In this document: piece after piece, positions 1 through 8,225 of the stretch
Layout of the letters: each line of letters starts with the position of its first letter
How positions within the stretch are numbered: the first letter of the stretch is position 1
NCBI GenBank assembly: GCA_020344415.1
Contig: CP070825.1
Coordinates: 3,506,295-3,570,294, forward strand
From: Candidatus Aminicenantota bacterium
GTDB lineage: Bacteria > Acidobacteriota > Aminicenantia > Aminicenantales > Aminicenantaceae
Direction of reading: 5' to 3'
DNA length: 64,000 bases
Notes under the pieces: model-generated
Seen by the model: the letters and a program-made list of their open reading frames with translations, nothing else
Database searches by the model: none
Told to the model about the DNA's origin: nothing
Translations under genes and position numbers: made by a program

Positions 1-715
1 TCAAACAAAGCCCCTTAGCCGGTGCAGTGGGGCTTGCCAAAGAGCGCTTTTTTTTCCTGAAGATTTCTTCAATCTCTTCTGGTGGGATCTTGCCTCTGCC
101 GACTTCGATAAGAGTGCCCACGATTGTCCGTACCATGTATCTCAGGAAGCCGTTAGCCTCAACCGTGTAGATGATTTCATCGCCTTTTTTTTCTATTCGG
201 GATAGCCGGATTTTCCTCACTGGGTTGAGCAGCCTGTTTGAGGAGAAAGAAGTAAAGTCGGCTTCTCTTTTAAAGAGGGGTGCGGCCTTTTTCATTAGAC
301 TCACGTTGAGCGGAGATGACCACTGGAGGACATACCTGTGGAGAAAAGGACTGATGTTTGGAGAGTTAAATATCCTGTACTGATATATCTTTGATTGGGC
401 CATATTTCTTGCGTGAAAATCTATGTTGACTTTTTCTATAGATATTATTCTGACATCCTGAGGAAGAGGGGAGTTTAAAGCATGTATGAGTTCTTCCCTC
501 TTTATATTGAGGGAGGCCTTGAAATTAGCTGCCTGTTCTTTGGCATGCACACCCGCGTCTGTTCGTCCTGCTCCGATAACATGTATTTTCTTTTGTGTGA
601 TTTTGGTCAGAGAGTCTTCGATGAGTCCTTGAATCGTTTTTTTGTCGGGTTGACGCTGCCAGCCGTGATAGTCGGTTCCATCATAGCTAATGAGAATCTT
701 GTAGTTTTGCATCAT
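1..715 (-). CDS. truA: tRNA pseudouridine synthase A (partial)
   Basis: TruA converts uridines 38-40 in the anticodon arm of many tRNAs to pseudouridine. The reverse-strand frame opens MMQNYKILISYDGTDYHGWQ and carries GAGRTDAGVHA, whose Asp (residue 53) is the catalytic nucleophile of the family. The C-terminal part reads NGFLRYMVRTIVGTLIEVG, a conserved TruA stretch, and the visible end is APAKGLCL. About 238 codons are present, close to the usual 245-270, so only a short tail lies beyond the left edge. The start may be 715 or 712 (two adjacent ATGs). A TATAAT hexamer lies upstream at 751-756 without a convincing -35. Apparent plus-strand frames here are shadows. Confidence 0.93.
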   Translation of the reverse strand, partial: MMQNYKILISYDGTDYHGWQRQPDKKTIQGLIEDSLTKITQKKIHVIGAGRTDAGVHAKEQAANFKASLNIKREELIHALNSPLPQDVRIISIEKVNIDFHARNMAQSKIYQYRIFNSPNISPFLHRYVLQWSSPLNVSLMKKAAPLFKREADFTSFSSNRLLNPVRKIRLSRIEKKGDEIIYTVEANGFLRYMVRTIVGTLIEVGRGKIPPEEIEEIFRKKKRSLASPTAPAKGLCL

Positions 716-723
716 TTTATTTC

Positions 724-749
724 TGTAGGGGCTTGATTCATAAAGCCCA
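724..749. repeat. dispersed GCTTGATTCATCAAGC-type palindrome
   Basis: This is one degenerate copy of a short palindrome (TGTAGGGG, CTTGATTCAT, then AAGCCCA) that recurs at about 8.1, 29.2, 29.4, 35.2, 49.5, 51.5, 58.0 and 59.2 kb. It lies just upstream of truA. Confidence 0.7.
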
Positions 750-858
750 GATTATAAAAGAGGATTTGATAAATCATGCCCCAACAAATTAGTATTTATT
801 CCTTTTTCCTTCTTTCATAGCTAAATCCTATGAAGTTAATGGATAAAAAAAAATGAGA

Positions 859-1338
859 TTATGGGAATAGGGATTCATCAATCAGATTTTTACATGCCTG
901 CTCTACTGCCTCTTCTGCAGTTTCAGTCTTAACCACGCCTTCAATATCCCATGTTCCGATGCCAATAATTTTTTTTCCGTATATGCAGCCGTAAGCTATC
1001 TCTGTCAGCGTTCCGTATTGACCATCGATGGCTATTAGAACATCTGCATTCATAGCGACGAGCGAATTTCGACCGTATCCCATACCTGTTGCTATGGCGA
1101 TATCTATGTAGGGATTCGCGTCCTGGGGAGAATTTCCGGGAAGGATGCCTATTGTCATGCCTTCGGCTTGTTTGGCACCCTTAGCCGCAGCTTCCATAAT
1201 TCCACTGAGCCCTCCGCAGACAAGTATCGCGCCTTTCTCTCCGATTAGTTGCCCGACTTTAAAAGCGATTTCGAGCGATTCTGAGTCAGGATTTGCGCCT
1301 CCAATAACTCCAATTCTAGCTCTTTTTTTAAGTTCCAT
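859..1338 (-). CDS. LOG-like Rossmann-fold protein (TIGR00725 family)
   Basis: A 159-residue single-domain protein of the SLOG/LOG-like superfamily, often labelled TIGR00725 or 'possible lysine decarboxylase-like'. The frame shows an N-terminal IGVIGGANPDSE nucleotide-binding start, CGGLSGIMEAAAKGA, a central GMGYGRN, and DGQYGTLTEIAYG, which matches the PGGxGTxxE loop of LOG phosphoribohydrolases with the first two residues changed. True LOG enzymes release cytokinin-type bases from nucleotides. For this shorter family the substrate is unknown. A GAAGGAA ribosome site precedes the ATG. It stands alone, 140 nt beyond truA on the same strand, and could be co-transcribed with it. Confidence 0.85.
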   Translation of the reverse strand: MELKKRARIGVIGGANPDSESLEIAFKVGQLIGEKGAILVCGGLSGIMEAAAKGAKQAEGMTIGILPGNSPQDANPYIDIAIATGMGYGRNSLVAMNADVLIAIDGQYGTLTEIAYGCIYGKKIIGIGTWDIEGVVKTETAEEAVEQACKNLIDESLFP

Positions 1339-1424
1339 TATGATTATTCCTTCGTTATTAAAATAGAGAACTATAACTTAATTAGCACAGAGAGATTATG
1401 TTTTCAAACAAAATTAAGAGCCAC

Positions 1425-1532
1425 GGGGTCAGGCTTTCATAACTTTTATTATTTTAATATATATTGCTGTCAGCGAGATAAGAAATTGCACTTAATAGAA
1501 GTAAGTTATGAAAGTTATGAAAGCCTGACCCC
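1425..1532. repeat. MITE-like inverted repeat, GGGGTCAGGCTTTCATAA family
   Basis: A 108-bp element bounded by inverted arms that begin GGGGTCAGGCTTTCATAA and match for 22 bp, with an AT-rich interior and no reading frame. Related elements occur at 7037-7208, 31486-31580 and, decayed, 37561-37663. The form suggests a non-autonomous element, perhaps mobilised by a REP-type or other transposase not present here; that origin is inference. Confidence 0.8.
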
Positions 1533-1596
1533 CATGATTCGCGGTTGAATATGTGGGGAAAATTCATTAAAATGCCTTAATCAGAATGAAAAAAAT

Positions 1597-1621
1597 AAAA
1601 AAGGGGACTGTCCCCTTTTTT
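1597..1621. repeat. AAGGGGACTGTCCCCTT palindrome
   Basis: A near-perfect palindrome with A-run on the left and T-run on the right, able to form a bidirectional terminator-like hairpin. Identical or nearly identical copies lie at 9752-9776, 29464-29484 and 49499-49521. This copy sits 20 nt upstream of the start of the glycosyltransferase operon. Confidence 0.8.
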
Positions 1622-1640
1622 ATTCAAATAGGAGAGAGAT

Positions 1641-1868
1641 ATGAGTGATTTCTTAGAAATAAAATGCCTTGAAAAGAAAGAGCAGGATAAGATTCTAAAA
1701 GAGGTCGATAAAAGAATTTCTGAGAAAAAGAAAGAAGGTCTCCTCACAGAGAAGGAAATCCAGGAAATCGAAGAGATGAAGCTTCAGCCTTTGCCAGACA
1801 TACTGGATGTCCAGAGCGTTTATAAGGATATCCTGTTCAAGAAAAAGGTCAAAGGAAAGAAAAAATAA
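1641..1868 (+). CDS. small charged helical protein
   Basis: A 75-residue protein of unknown function, not assigned to a family. It is very rich in Lys and Glu, has no signal peptide or membrane segment, and is predicted by eye to be mostly helical (DKILKEVDKRISEKKKEG). The central motif MKLQPLPDILDVQSVYKDIL is its only non-charged part. The reading frame is supported by a good ribosome site (GGAGAGAG, 1630-1637) and by position: it is followed 35 nt later by the coiled-coil protein and the four glycosyltransferases, and is probably the first gene of that operon. It may be an accessory or scaffold protein; that is inference. Confidence 0.6.
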   Translation: MSDFLEIKCLEKKEQDKILKEVDKRISEKKKEGLLTEKEIQEIEEMKLQPLPDILDVQSVYKDILFKKKVKGKKK

Positions 1869-1903
1869 GGAGATAAGCATATCTCCGGGAGAGGAGCATT
1901 CCA

Positions 1904-2566
1904 ATGACTGCAAGAGAAAAAGAAAAGAGAAGTAAGAAGGAAGAAGAGGATATCAAGATTGATTATGACCGCATAGACGTTGCCGATATCATGAACCAGA
2001 TAAAGAGAAAAATTGCCAAAGAGCCAAAACATGTCCCAAGCGAGGATATTCAGATGAGAGAATCCTATCCGGTTCCTCCTGTCCAATATTCCCCCGAACC
2101 AGGGGTGGAAGAACCTGCGCCTGGCTTTAAAGGGAAGATGAAAAGAGTTCTCCTTAAGATTATGAAACCTGTTTCTCCTCTAATCAAGCTTCTGGTTCTG
2201 CCTGTACACGAACAGATAGTGCAGACAGAGCGAAAGCTTCACCAGACGAATATGCGGTTGGATTATTTGGACGCGAAATTAACTCAGGAACTCGATAAAC
2301 TGAATGCAGCTTTAAATAATATAGAAGCGAGATTAGATGAGGTTAATAACGCAACTAACCAGAGAGTGGACCAAGTGAATAAGACTCTTAACAAAATAAT
2401 GGAATACACAAAGCTTCTCCACAGTCTATCTCATAATCTTGTTGTAGAACTCAGCAAGTTGAAGATCGAAGAGGAAAATTTAAGGAGTAAAACTCGAATC
2501 ATGGAAAAAGATTTCGAGTTTTTGGGCAAGAGAGAAAAAGCTTTGGAGAAAGAAGTCTTTAAATGA
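1904..2566 (+). CDS. coiled-coil protein of polysaccharide operon
   Basis: A 220-residue cytoplasmic protein. Residues 1-40 hold a charged head and YDRIDVADIMNQIKRKI, resembling the 'DVxxIMxxIRxxI' segment often found at the N-terminus of methyltransferases or adaptor proteins in exopolysaccharide clusters. A Pro-rich linker follows (55-80), then a region with PVSPLIKLLVLPVHEQI that may touch the membrane. Residues 105-215 are a long heptad-rich coiled coil (KLNAALNNIEARLDEVNN). A ribosome site (GAGAGGAGC) precedes the ATG. Its stop overlaps the next gene by ATGA (2563-2566), so translation is coupled to the first glycosyltransferase. I infer a tether or organiser for the glycosyltransferases downstream; no catalytic motif is visible. 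Confidence 0.7.
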   Translation: MTAREKEKRSKKEEEDIKIDYDRIDVADIMNQIKRKIAKEPKHVPSEDIQMRESYPVPPVQYSPEPGVEEPAPGFKGKMKRVLLKIMKPVSPLIKLLVLPVHEQIVQTERKLHQTNMRLDYLDAKLTQELDKLNAALNNIEARLDEVNNATNQRVDQVNKTLNKIMEYTKLLHSLSHNLVVELSKLKIEEENLRSKTRIMEKDFEFLGKREKALEKEVFK

Positions 2567-3738
2567 AGATAGCCTTTGTGGTTCAGAGATACGGTTTGGA
2601 GATAAGTGGAGGTGCAGAGCTGCACTGTCGATGGGTTGTAGAGCATATGAAGAAGTATTTTGAGGTGGATGTATTAACCACAAGAGCTCTTGACTATATC
2701 ACCTGGAAAAACCATTACCCAAAGGGGAAAGAGACAGTTAATGACATTCCTGTAAAAAGGTTTTCTGTAAGAAGAACAAGAGATCCGAAGAAATTTGGCC
2801 GCATCCAAAATTATATTTTGGAAAACGAGCATAAAGAAGAAGATGAATTGAAATGGCTGGAAGAGGAAGGGCCATTATCCCCATCTCTCATTGAGTATAT
2901 AAAGGAACACGAGGATGATTATGATTACTTTATTTTTTTCAGCTATCGTTATTACCATTCTTACTGGGGAATAAGCGCCGCTCCCCATAAGAGCATTCTG
3001 GTTCCGACCGCTGAACATGATCCTGTCATTCATCTAAAAATATTCAAGGACTTATTCAGGAAGCCGCAAGCTTTTATCTACAACTCTGTTGAAGAGAGGA
3101 ATATGATCAACTCTCTCTCTCAAAATGAAGATATTTTGGGCGATGTTATTGGGGTAGGAACTGAGATTCCCTCGAGTTTTTCTTCTGAGGAATTCCGTCA
3201 GAAACATGGAATCGAAGGAGACTATATCATATATATCGGAAGGATTGACGAGAATAAAGGATGTCATGAGCTATTCGATTATTTTCTCAGGTTTAAGAAA
3301 GAAGCTTCTCTTGATATTAAATTGATTTTGGTGGGAAGCACGATTTTAAAAATCCCTTCTCATCCAGATATTTCCTATCTTGGCTTTTTATCAGAATATG
3401 ATAAGTTTTCTGCCCTTGATGGAGCTTTGCTTCTGCTGATGCCATCTTTTTATGAAAGTCTTTCTATGGTAACCCTTGAAGCCTGGGCATTAGGGAATCC
3501 TGTCTTGGCCAATGCCCGATGCGAAGTATTAAAGGGACAGTGCCTGAGGAGCAACGGCGGGCTATTCTATGAAAGCTACAGTGAATTCAAGGAAGCCTTG
3601 AAACTTCTCCTCTCTTTGCCGAAGCTTCGTAAAGCAATGGGAAGGAATGGACAGGAGTATTTCAATCAGAATTACACCTGGGAAGTCATAGAGAATAAAT
3701 ATCGTTCCATCCTCGATCAACTTGAAAAGGGGAAATAG
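2563..3738 (+). CDS. GT4-type glycosyltransferase, paralogue A1
   Basis: A 391-residue GT-B fold glycosyltransferase, GT4-like, probably retaining. The N-terminus MKIAFVVQRYGLEISGGAEL is typical of the acceptor-side domain with the Gly-Gly loop. The donor domain begins near residue 220 (YIIYIGRIDENKGCHEL) and contains the EX7E signature in YESLSMVTLEA. It shares its length, opening motif, the phrase DYITWKN and an aromatic SYRYYHSYWG stretch with the gene at 5876, so the two are duplicates. It starts inside the ATGA overlap with the coiled-coil gene and ends one base into the GTG of the next gene. Substrate not deducible; probably O-antigen or capsule-like glycan assembly in the cytoplasm. 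Confidence 0.88.
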   Translation: MKIAFVVQRYGLEISGGAELHCRWVVEHMKKYFEVDVLTTRALDYITWKNHYPKGKETVNDIPVKRFSVRRTRDPKKFGRIQNYILENEHKEEDELKWLEEEGPLSPSLIEYIKEHEDDYDYFIFFSYRYYHSYWGISAAPHKSILVPTAEHDPVIHLKIFKDLFRKPQAFIYNSVEERNMINSLSQNEDILGDVIGVGTEIPSSFSSEEFRQKHGIEGDYIIYIGRIDENKGCHELFDYFLRFKKEASLDIKLILVGSTILKIPSHPDISYLGFLSEYDKFSALDGALLLLMPSFYESLSMVTLEAWALGNPVLANARCEVLKGQCLRSNGGLFYESYSEFKEALKLLLSLPKLRKAMGRNGQEYFNQNYTWEVIENKYRSILDQLEKGK

Positions 3739-4805
3739 TGGAAATCCATCAGTTTGCCACCTCTTTGACCTATGGCGATGCCATATCCGATGAAATGATG
3801 GAGATCCAAAAAATCCTCAGAGAGAAAGGGTATGCCTCTGAGATATTCACTAAGTTTTATGAGCCGCGAATGGCCCAGTTCGCAAGGGATTACAGGGAGT
3901 ACAAGAAAATCAGCTCACCTCAGAATGTTGTCATATTTCATTTTTCCATCGGTTCACCTGTATCCAAGATGTTCTTCCGGATTCCTGACAGAAAGATCAT
4001 GATTTATCACAACATCACTCCTCATGATTTTTTTGTGGATTATCAGCGGATCTTGAGTAGGGAATGTTACAAGGGAAGGCTGGAAATCAAACTTTTTGTA
4101 GATAAGGTGGACCTAGGGCTTGGAGATTCGGAGTTTAATCGAAGAGCACTAGAAGAGGTGGGATTCTCTAATACAGGCGTTTTGCCTCTTCTTTTAAATT
4201 TTTCAAAGTTTGATGAAGAAGGGGATCCTGTTACACACCGTGTCTTTTGCAACGGAAAAGCGACAATACTTTTTGTCGGACGTGTCATCCCCAACAAGAA
4301 GTTTGAGGATGTCATCAAGGTTTTTTATTTCTACAAAAAATATTTCAATCCGAACTCTCAGCTCCTCCTTGTAGGAGATTATAGAGGGATGGAGCGGTAC
4401 CTTGATGTTTTGGAGAGTCTAATAGGAAGGCTCAAACTGACCGATGTCTATTTCACAGGGCATGTTGAATTTTCAGAACTTGTCTCGTTCTACAGGCTGG
4501 CTCATATCTATTTGAGCATGAGTGAACACGAAGGATTTGGTGTTCCTCTTCTGGAATCTTTTTATATGCGAGTGCCAGTGGTTGCCTATGCGGCTGGCGC
4601 AGTTAAGGAGACTATGAATAGGGGAGGCGTGGTTCTTTCAGAGAAGGATTTTTCGAGGATAGCCGCTCTCATGGATATGATTAACAGAGACAGCCAATTA
4701 AAGGAAAAGATTATTGCCTCTCAACTCGAGGCTTTAAAGAAATATAGGAAGGAGAGAGTGAGTCAGATTTTATTGAGTCATATCGAGAGGGTAATCTCAG
4801 GATGA
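3738..4805 (+). CDS. GT4-type glycosyltransferase, paralogue B1
   Basis: A 355-residue GT-B glycosyltransferase. The GTG start overlaps the TAG stop of the previous gene by one base and follows a purine-rich ribosome site. The first half has IYHNITPHDFFVDY, the second half ILFVGRVIPNKKFEDVIKVF and the EX7E motif in SEHEGFGVPLLESF, both diagnostic of GT4 donor domains. It closely resembles the next gene (YHNITP, GDAI, VGRIVPNKK, SEHEGFG are shared), showing a tandem duplication distinct from the A-type pair. Its stop overlaps the next start by ATGA. It acts most likely on the same glycan as its neighbours. Confidence 0.88.
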   Translation: MEIHQFATSLTYGDAISDEMMEIQKILREKGYASEIFTKFYEPRMAQFARDYREYKKISSPQNVVIFHFSIGSPVSKMFFRIPDRKIMIYHNITPHDFFVDYQRILSRECYKGRLEIKLFVDKVDLGLGDSEFNRRALEEVGFSNTGVLPLLLNFSKFDEEGDPVTHRVFCNGKATILFVGRVIPNKKFEDVIKVFYFYKKYFNPNSQLLLVGDYRGMERYLDVLESLIGRLKLTDVYFTGHVEFSELVSFYRLAHIYLSMSEHEGFGVPLLESFYMRVPVVAYAAGAVKETMNRGGVVLSEKDFSRIAALMDMINRDSQLKEKIIASQLEALKKYRKERVSQILLSHIERVISG

Positions 4806-5863
4806 GGGTTGATCAGCTGGTTCCTGCCTTTCATCGGGGAGATGCTATAGGCGACACAGCTTTTCATATGAAGAAGTTTTTTCTATCACAAGGATTGTCT
4901 TCACAGATTTACTGTTTAGAATCTGACAAGGGGCTGGAAGGAGATTCTGCGCCTTTTGCCTCTTTTCGAAAACCTGCTTCTTCAGATATAACCATCCTTC
5001 ATTTTGCTCTGCCTTCTCCTTTGAGCCAGAAATTTTTGAGCCTCAGAAGCAAGAAAGTCATCATCTATCACAACATCACTCCTCCGGAATTCTTCGCTGA
5101 TTTCAGCCCGGAAATGGAGCGCATTTCCCGACTTGGTCGGGAAGAACTTGAGTCACTGGTCCCTCATGTCAATCTGGCTTTGGCAGATTCTGAGTATAAT
5201 CGTCAGGAGCTTCTTGAGTTGGGTTTTAAGAATGCTGATGTTTTTCCTCTTTTTGTGGACCTTGAGAAATATGAGAAGCCTTTAAGTAATTTTACTTACA
5301 GTCTTTTTAATGACGAAAGGATAAATATTCTTTTTGTGGGCCGGATTGTACCGAATAAAAAAATTGAAGACCTTATAAAGGTCGTATTCTATTATAAAAA
5401 GTATATCTCTCCGTTAGTGAGGCTGATTGTTGTCGGCAAAACTTCTTCCCTGCCAAAGTATTATCAGAGCCTGGTTCGCCTTGCTGATGAGTTCTACCTG
5501 ATGCCGGAAGAGATATTTTTTGCCGGGCATATTCCGGATGAAGAGTTGTTTGCCCTGTATAAAGCCTCTGATTTGTTTCTCTCGCTGAGCGAACATGAAG
5601 GATTTGGCCTGCCTTTTATAGAGAGCATGATTTTTGACCTTCCCATAGTCGCCTATGATTGCACAGCGGTTCCATATACGCTGGGCGGAGCAGGAGTGCT
5701 CATTAGAGATAAGAGTGTGGATCTCCTCGGAGAACTGGTGAACGTTGTGGCTCACAATAAGAAACTGAAAGAAAATATAATCAAAGGGCAGCGCCAGCGG
5801 CTGGAAGAATTTAAAAAAGCGGAGAGGGAAAAGTTCCTTCTTCAGGTTTTAAAAACGTTGTAG
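4802..5863 (+). CDS. GT4-type glycosyltransferase, paralogue B2
   Basis: A 353-residue GT-B glycosyltransferase, tandem paralogue of the preceding gene. Shared landmarks in the same order are GDAIGD near residue 15, IYHNITPPEFF near residue 80, ADSEYNRQELLELGF, ILFVGRIVPNKKIEDLIKV and SEHEGFGLPFIES (EX7E). Both B proteins lack the AELHCR motif that marks the A pair. Translation is coupled to B1 by an ATGA overlap, and the next gene starts 12 nt after its stop. Duplication followed by divergence suggests that the two enzymes add different sugars or use different acceptors. Confidence 0.88.
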   Translation: MRVDQLVPAFHRGDAIGDTAFHMKKFFLSQGLSSQIYCLESDKGLEGDSAPFASFRKPASSDITILHFALPSPLSQKFLSLRSKKVIIYHNITPPEFFADFSPEMERISRLGREELESLVPHVNLALADSEYNRQELLELGFKNADVFPLFVDLEKYEKPLSNFTYSLFNDERINILFVGRIVPNKKIEDLIKVVFYYKKYISPLVRLIVVGKTSSLPKYYQSLVRLADEFYLMPEEIFFAGHIPDEELFALYKASDLFLSLSEHEGFGLPFIESMIFDLPIVAYDCTAVPYTLGGAGVLIRDKSVDLLGELVNVVAHNKKLKENIIKGQRQRLEEFKKAEREKFLLQVLKTL

Positions 5864-5875
5864 AGCGAATTTAAG

Positions 5876-7054
5876 ATGAGGATTGCCTTTATCGTCCAGA
5901 GATACGGAAAAGAAGTCACCGGAGGGTCTGAGCTGCACTGCCGCCAGATCGCCGAGAGGCTCGCAGACACTGGCTATGACTGCACAGTGTATACCACAAC
6001 AGCTAAGGATTATATAACCTGGAAAAATGAATATTCCCCTGGGGAGACGCTTTTTAACGGTGTTCGGATCAAACGTTTCGATGTCGAAAAAGAGAGGGAC
6101 ATTGAATCGTTCAATAAATATTCTGAATGGATATTTTTTAATGAACACACCCAGGAAGATGAGATTCAATGGATAGAGAGACAAGGACCTTGCTGCCCGC
6201 GTCTTATTGAAGCACTGGAGAAGGAAGAGAAGGATCATGATATTTTTATTTTTTTCACTTACCTGTACTATAATACTTACTGGGGCCTGAAAAAGGTTAA
6301 AGAGAGAAAGACACTCGTCCCGACTGCGCATGATGAGCCCGCCTTGCGCCTTGATATCATGAAAGAAGTCTTCTCGTCTCCTCAGGCCTTTATGTTCAAC
6401 ACAGAATCAGAGAAGAAGATGCTGGAGGAGCTCTTTTCTTTTGAAAATAAGTTTCATGAAATTGTGGGAGTGGGCGTAGATGTGCCTCCAATCGTCGAGA
6501 GTTCGCATTTTGGACAGAAACACGGAGTCTATCCTCCATTTATCCTTTATGCGGGCCGTATAGAAGCAGGCAAAGGATGTCAGGAACTTGTTGAATATTT
6601 CCTCAGGTATAGCCCCAAATATCCTGACCTAACGCTGGTTCTCATTGGAAAGCTTTTGATGGATATCCCTTCACACCCACAGATCAAATATCTCGGGTTT
6701 CTTTCTCCCGAAGAAAAAGATGAAGCGATGGCTTCTTCTCTAGCGACGGTTCATCCTTCCTATTTTGAGAGCTTATGCATGGCGGCTCTGGAATCCATGG
6801 CAGTCCAGACGCCTCTTTTAGTACAGGAGAGAACCGAGCCTCTTAGACAGCATTGTCTAAAAGGAGGGAGTGGATTATTCTATTCCAACTATGAAGAGTT
6901 TGGAGCAGCGCTCGATATCATCTTGAAAGATTCAAAATTGAGAAAAATCCTGGGGACCAATGGTCTTAATTATGTTCGCAATAATTATTCCTGGCCCAAG
7001 GTGATTGAGAAATATGCCAAGCTCCTCAATCACGTCGGGGTCAGGCTTTCATAA
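5876..7054 (+). CDS. GT4-type glycosyltransferase, paralogue A2
   Basis: A 392-residue GT-B glycosyltransferase, paralogue of the gene at 2563. It opens [20 protein letters not shown] and keeps [42 protein letters not shown] and [12 protein letters not shown] (EX7E). It is the last gene of the operon. Its C-terminal residues GVRLS and the TAA stop are encoded by the left arm of the inverted repeat at 7037-7208, so the original C-terminus has been replaced by repeat sequence. Family members usually end shortly after the helix [10 protein letters not shown], so little function is likely to be lost. Confidence 0.88.
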   Translation: MRIAFIVQRYGKEVTGGSELHCRQIAERLADTGYDCTVYTTTAKDYITWKNEYSPGETLFNGVRIKRFDVEKERDIESFNKYSEWIFFNEHTQEDEIQWIERQGPCCPRLIEALEKEEKDHDIFIFFTYLYYNTYWGLKKVKERKTLVPTAHDEPALRLDIMKEVFSSPQAFMFNTESEKKMLEELFSFENKFHEIVGVGVDVPPIVESSHFGQKHGVYPPFILYAGRIEAGKGCQELVEYFLRYSPKYPDLTLVLIGKLLMDIPSHPQIKYLGFLSPEEKDEAMASSLATVHPSYFESLCMAALESMAVQTPLLVQERTEPLRQHCLKGGSGLFYSNYEEFGAALDIILKDSKLRKILGTNGLNYVRNNYSWPKVIEKYAKLLNHVGVRLS

Positions 7055-7208
7055 CTTTTTTGTATTGTATTATTACAGTCAATGGTGCCAGGGCTTGCGA
7101 TGCAAAAGAGAAACCCATATGCCTTTGACGGTTAGTGCTTCCTCAGGATAAGATCTAGCCTCGATGTGCGTGAAATGTAAGTTATGAAACTTATGAAAGC
7201 CTGACCCC
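7037..7208. repeat. MITE-like inverted repeat overlapping a gene end
   Basis: A 172-bp member of the GGGGTCAGGCTTTCATAA family, with arms at 7037-7060 and about 7178-7208. The interior is longer than in the other copies and holds no convincing frame. The left arm supplies the last five codons and the stop of the glycosyltransferase gene, which fixes its insertion into the 3' end of that gene. Confidence 0.8.
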
Positions 7209-7270
7209 ATTGACAGTTTGGCTGTTTATGCTTAAAATTAAGTGTAAGGAAGCAGGAGGCTTAAAGAAAT

Positions 7271-8047
7271 ATGGCTTTTATAAACCACGCGGCTAAGAAT
7301 TTAGCCATTAAGATCGTATATTATGGGCCAGGCCTAAGCGGAAAAACAACCAACCTCCGCTATCTTTATTTTAAGTTAGATCCCTCTTCACGTGGAGATT
7401 TGATTTGTTTGGAGACTGATACAGAAAGAACATATTTCTTCGATTTGCTTCCCATAAAAGCTGGACTAATAGGGGACTTCTCAATTCGTATCCAACTTTT
7501 CACTGTTCCTGGTCAGGTTTTTTATGAGGCTTCAAGAAAAAGTGTGCTCAAAAGGGCAGATGGGCTTGTCTTTATCGCCGATTCCCAGATTCCTCTCCTT
7601 GACGCAAATTTGGAAAGTTTTGATGGAATGAGAAAAAACCTGTTGGATCATGATATGGACTTAAATCTCATGCCATTGGTTTTCCAATATAATAAACGGG
7701 ATTTAGACAGCCTTATTCCAGTGGAGACTTTCAACAATCTTCTCAATCCCAATGGACTCCCCTATATTGAGGCTTCCGCTATAAATGGGACAGGGGTTAT
7801 AGAAACATTGAAAGAGATTGTCAAATTAACGATTCCCCCCGTAAGTAAGAAAGTTTTTGAGAAAGAAGAAGAGAAAAAAGAGGAAGTTGAAAAAGAGGAG
7901 CCTAAGAAGAAGAAAGAAGTTGAATTTGCTTTTTCAGGGAAAGTTACTCCTGTAACTTTGAAAAAGATAAAAATTGAATCTCAAGATGACATTAATAATG
8001 AGATAGATAAGTTAACCAAGGAATTTACAGAAGAGTCCGAAGAATAA
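7271..8047 (+). CDS. mglA: MglA-type small GTPase with charged C-terminal tail
   Basis: A Ras-like GTPase of the MglA family, which in myxobacteria sets the leading pole and directs motility machinery. Residues 1-30 hold MAFINHAAKNLAIKIVYYGP and the P-loop GPGLSGKT (19-26). TVPGQVFYEASR is the MglA switch II and YNKRDLD the guanine-specificity motif. The core spans about 195 residues as usual, but the protein has 258 because of a Lys/Glu-rich tail (from about residue 200) not seen in classical MglA. A GGAGG ribosome site (7254-7258) precedes the ATG. No MglB (Roadblock) partner is visible next to it. It begins 63 nt beyond the inverted repeat and is probably monocistronic. Confidence 0.9.
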   Translation: MAFINHAAKNLAIKIVYYGPGLSGKTTNLRYLYFKLDPSSRGDLICLETDTERTYFFDLLPIKAGLIGDFSIRIQLFTVPGQVFYEASRKSVLKRADGLVFIADSQIPLLDANLESFDGMRKNLLDHDMDLNLMPLVFQYNKRDLDSLIPVETFNNLLNPNGLPYIEASAINGTGVIETLKEIVKLTIPPVSKKVFEKEEEKKEEVEKEEPKKKKEVEFAFSGKVTPVTLKKIKIESQDDINNEIDKLTKEFTEESEE

Positions 8048-8082
8048 TTACTTTTTAATCCTTATCTTATTTTTCCCACATA

Positions 8083-8111
8083 ATGTAGGCTTGATTTATC
8101 AAGCCCCTACG
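8083..8111. repeat. palindromic GTAGG-CTTGAT repeat copy
   Basis: A dispersed palindrome reading GTAGGCTTGAT, TT, ATCAAGCCCCTAC, between mglA and the ComM gene. It could act as a terminator hairpin for mglA but lacks a clear T-run. Confidence 0.65.
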
Positions 8112-8225
8112 CTAGATGAACAAGCTCCTAAACGAGATGAATTAAATTTAGGATAAACTTTCTTTTTTTAATAGCGGTTTTGATATATTCTCTCCCATTT
8201 TCTCGTCCTTATCTGTTGAAGAGAG

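Noticed and set aside
5849..6331. 160-residue minus-strand frame
   Set aside because: It lies wholly inside glycosyltransferase A2, whose motifs are clear, and has no ribosome site.
7060..7180. Transposase remnant inside the inverted repeat
   Set aside because: The minus strand gives a short frame with ARSYPEEALTVKG, but it does not match a transposase well enough and stops quickly.
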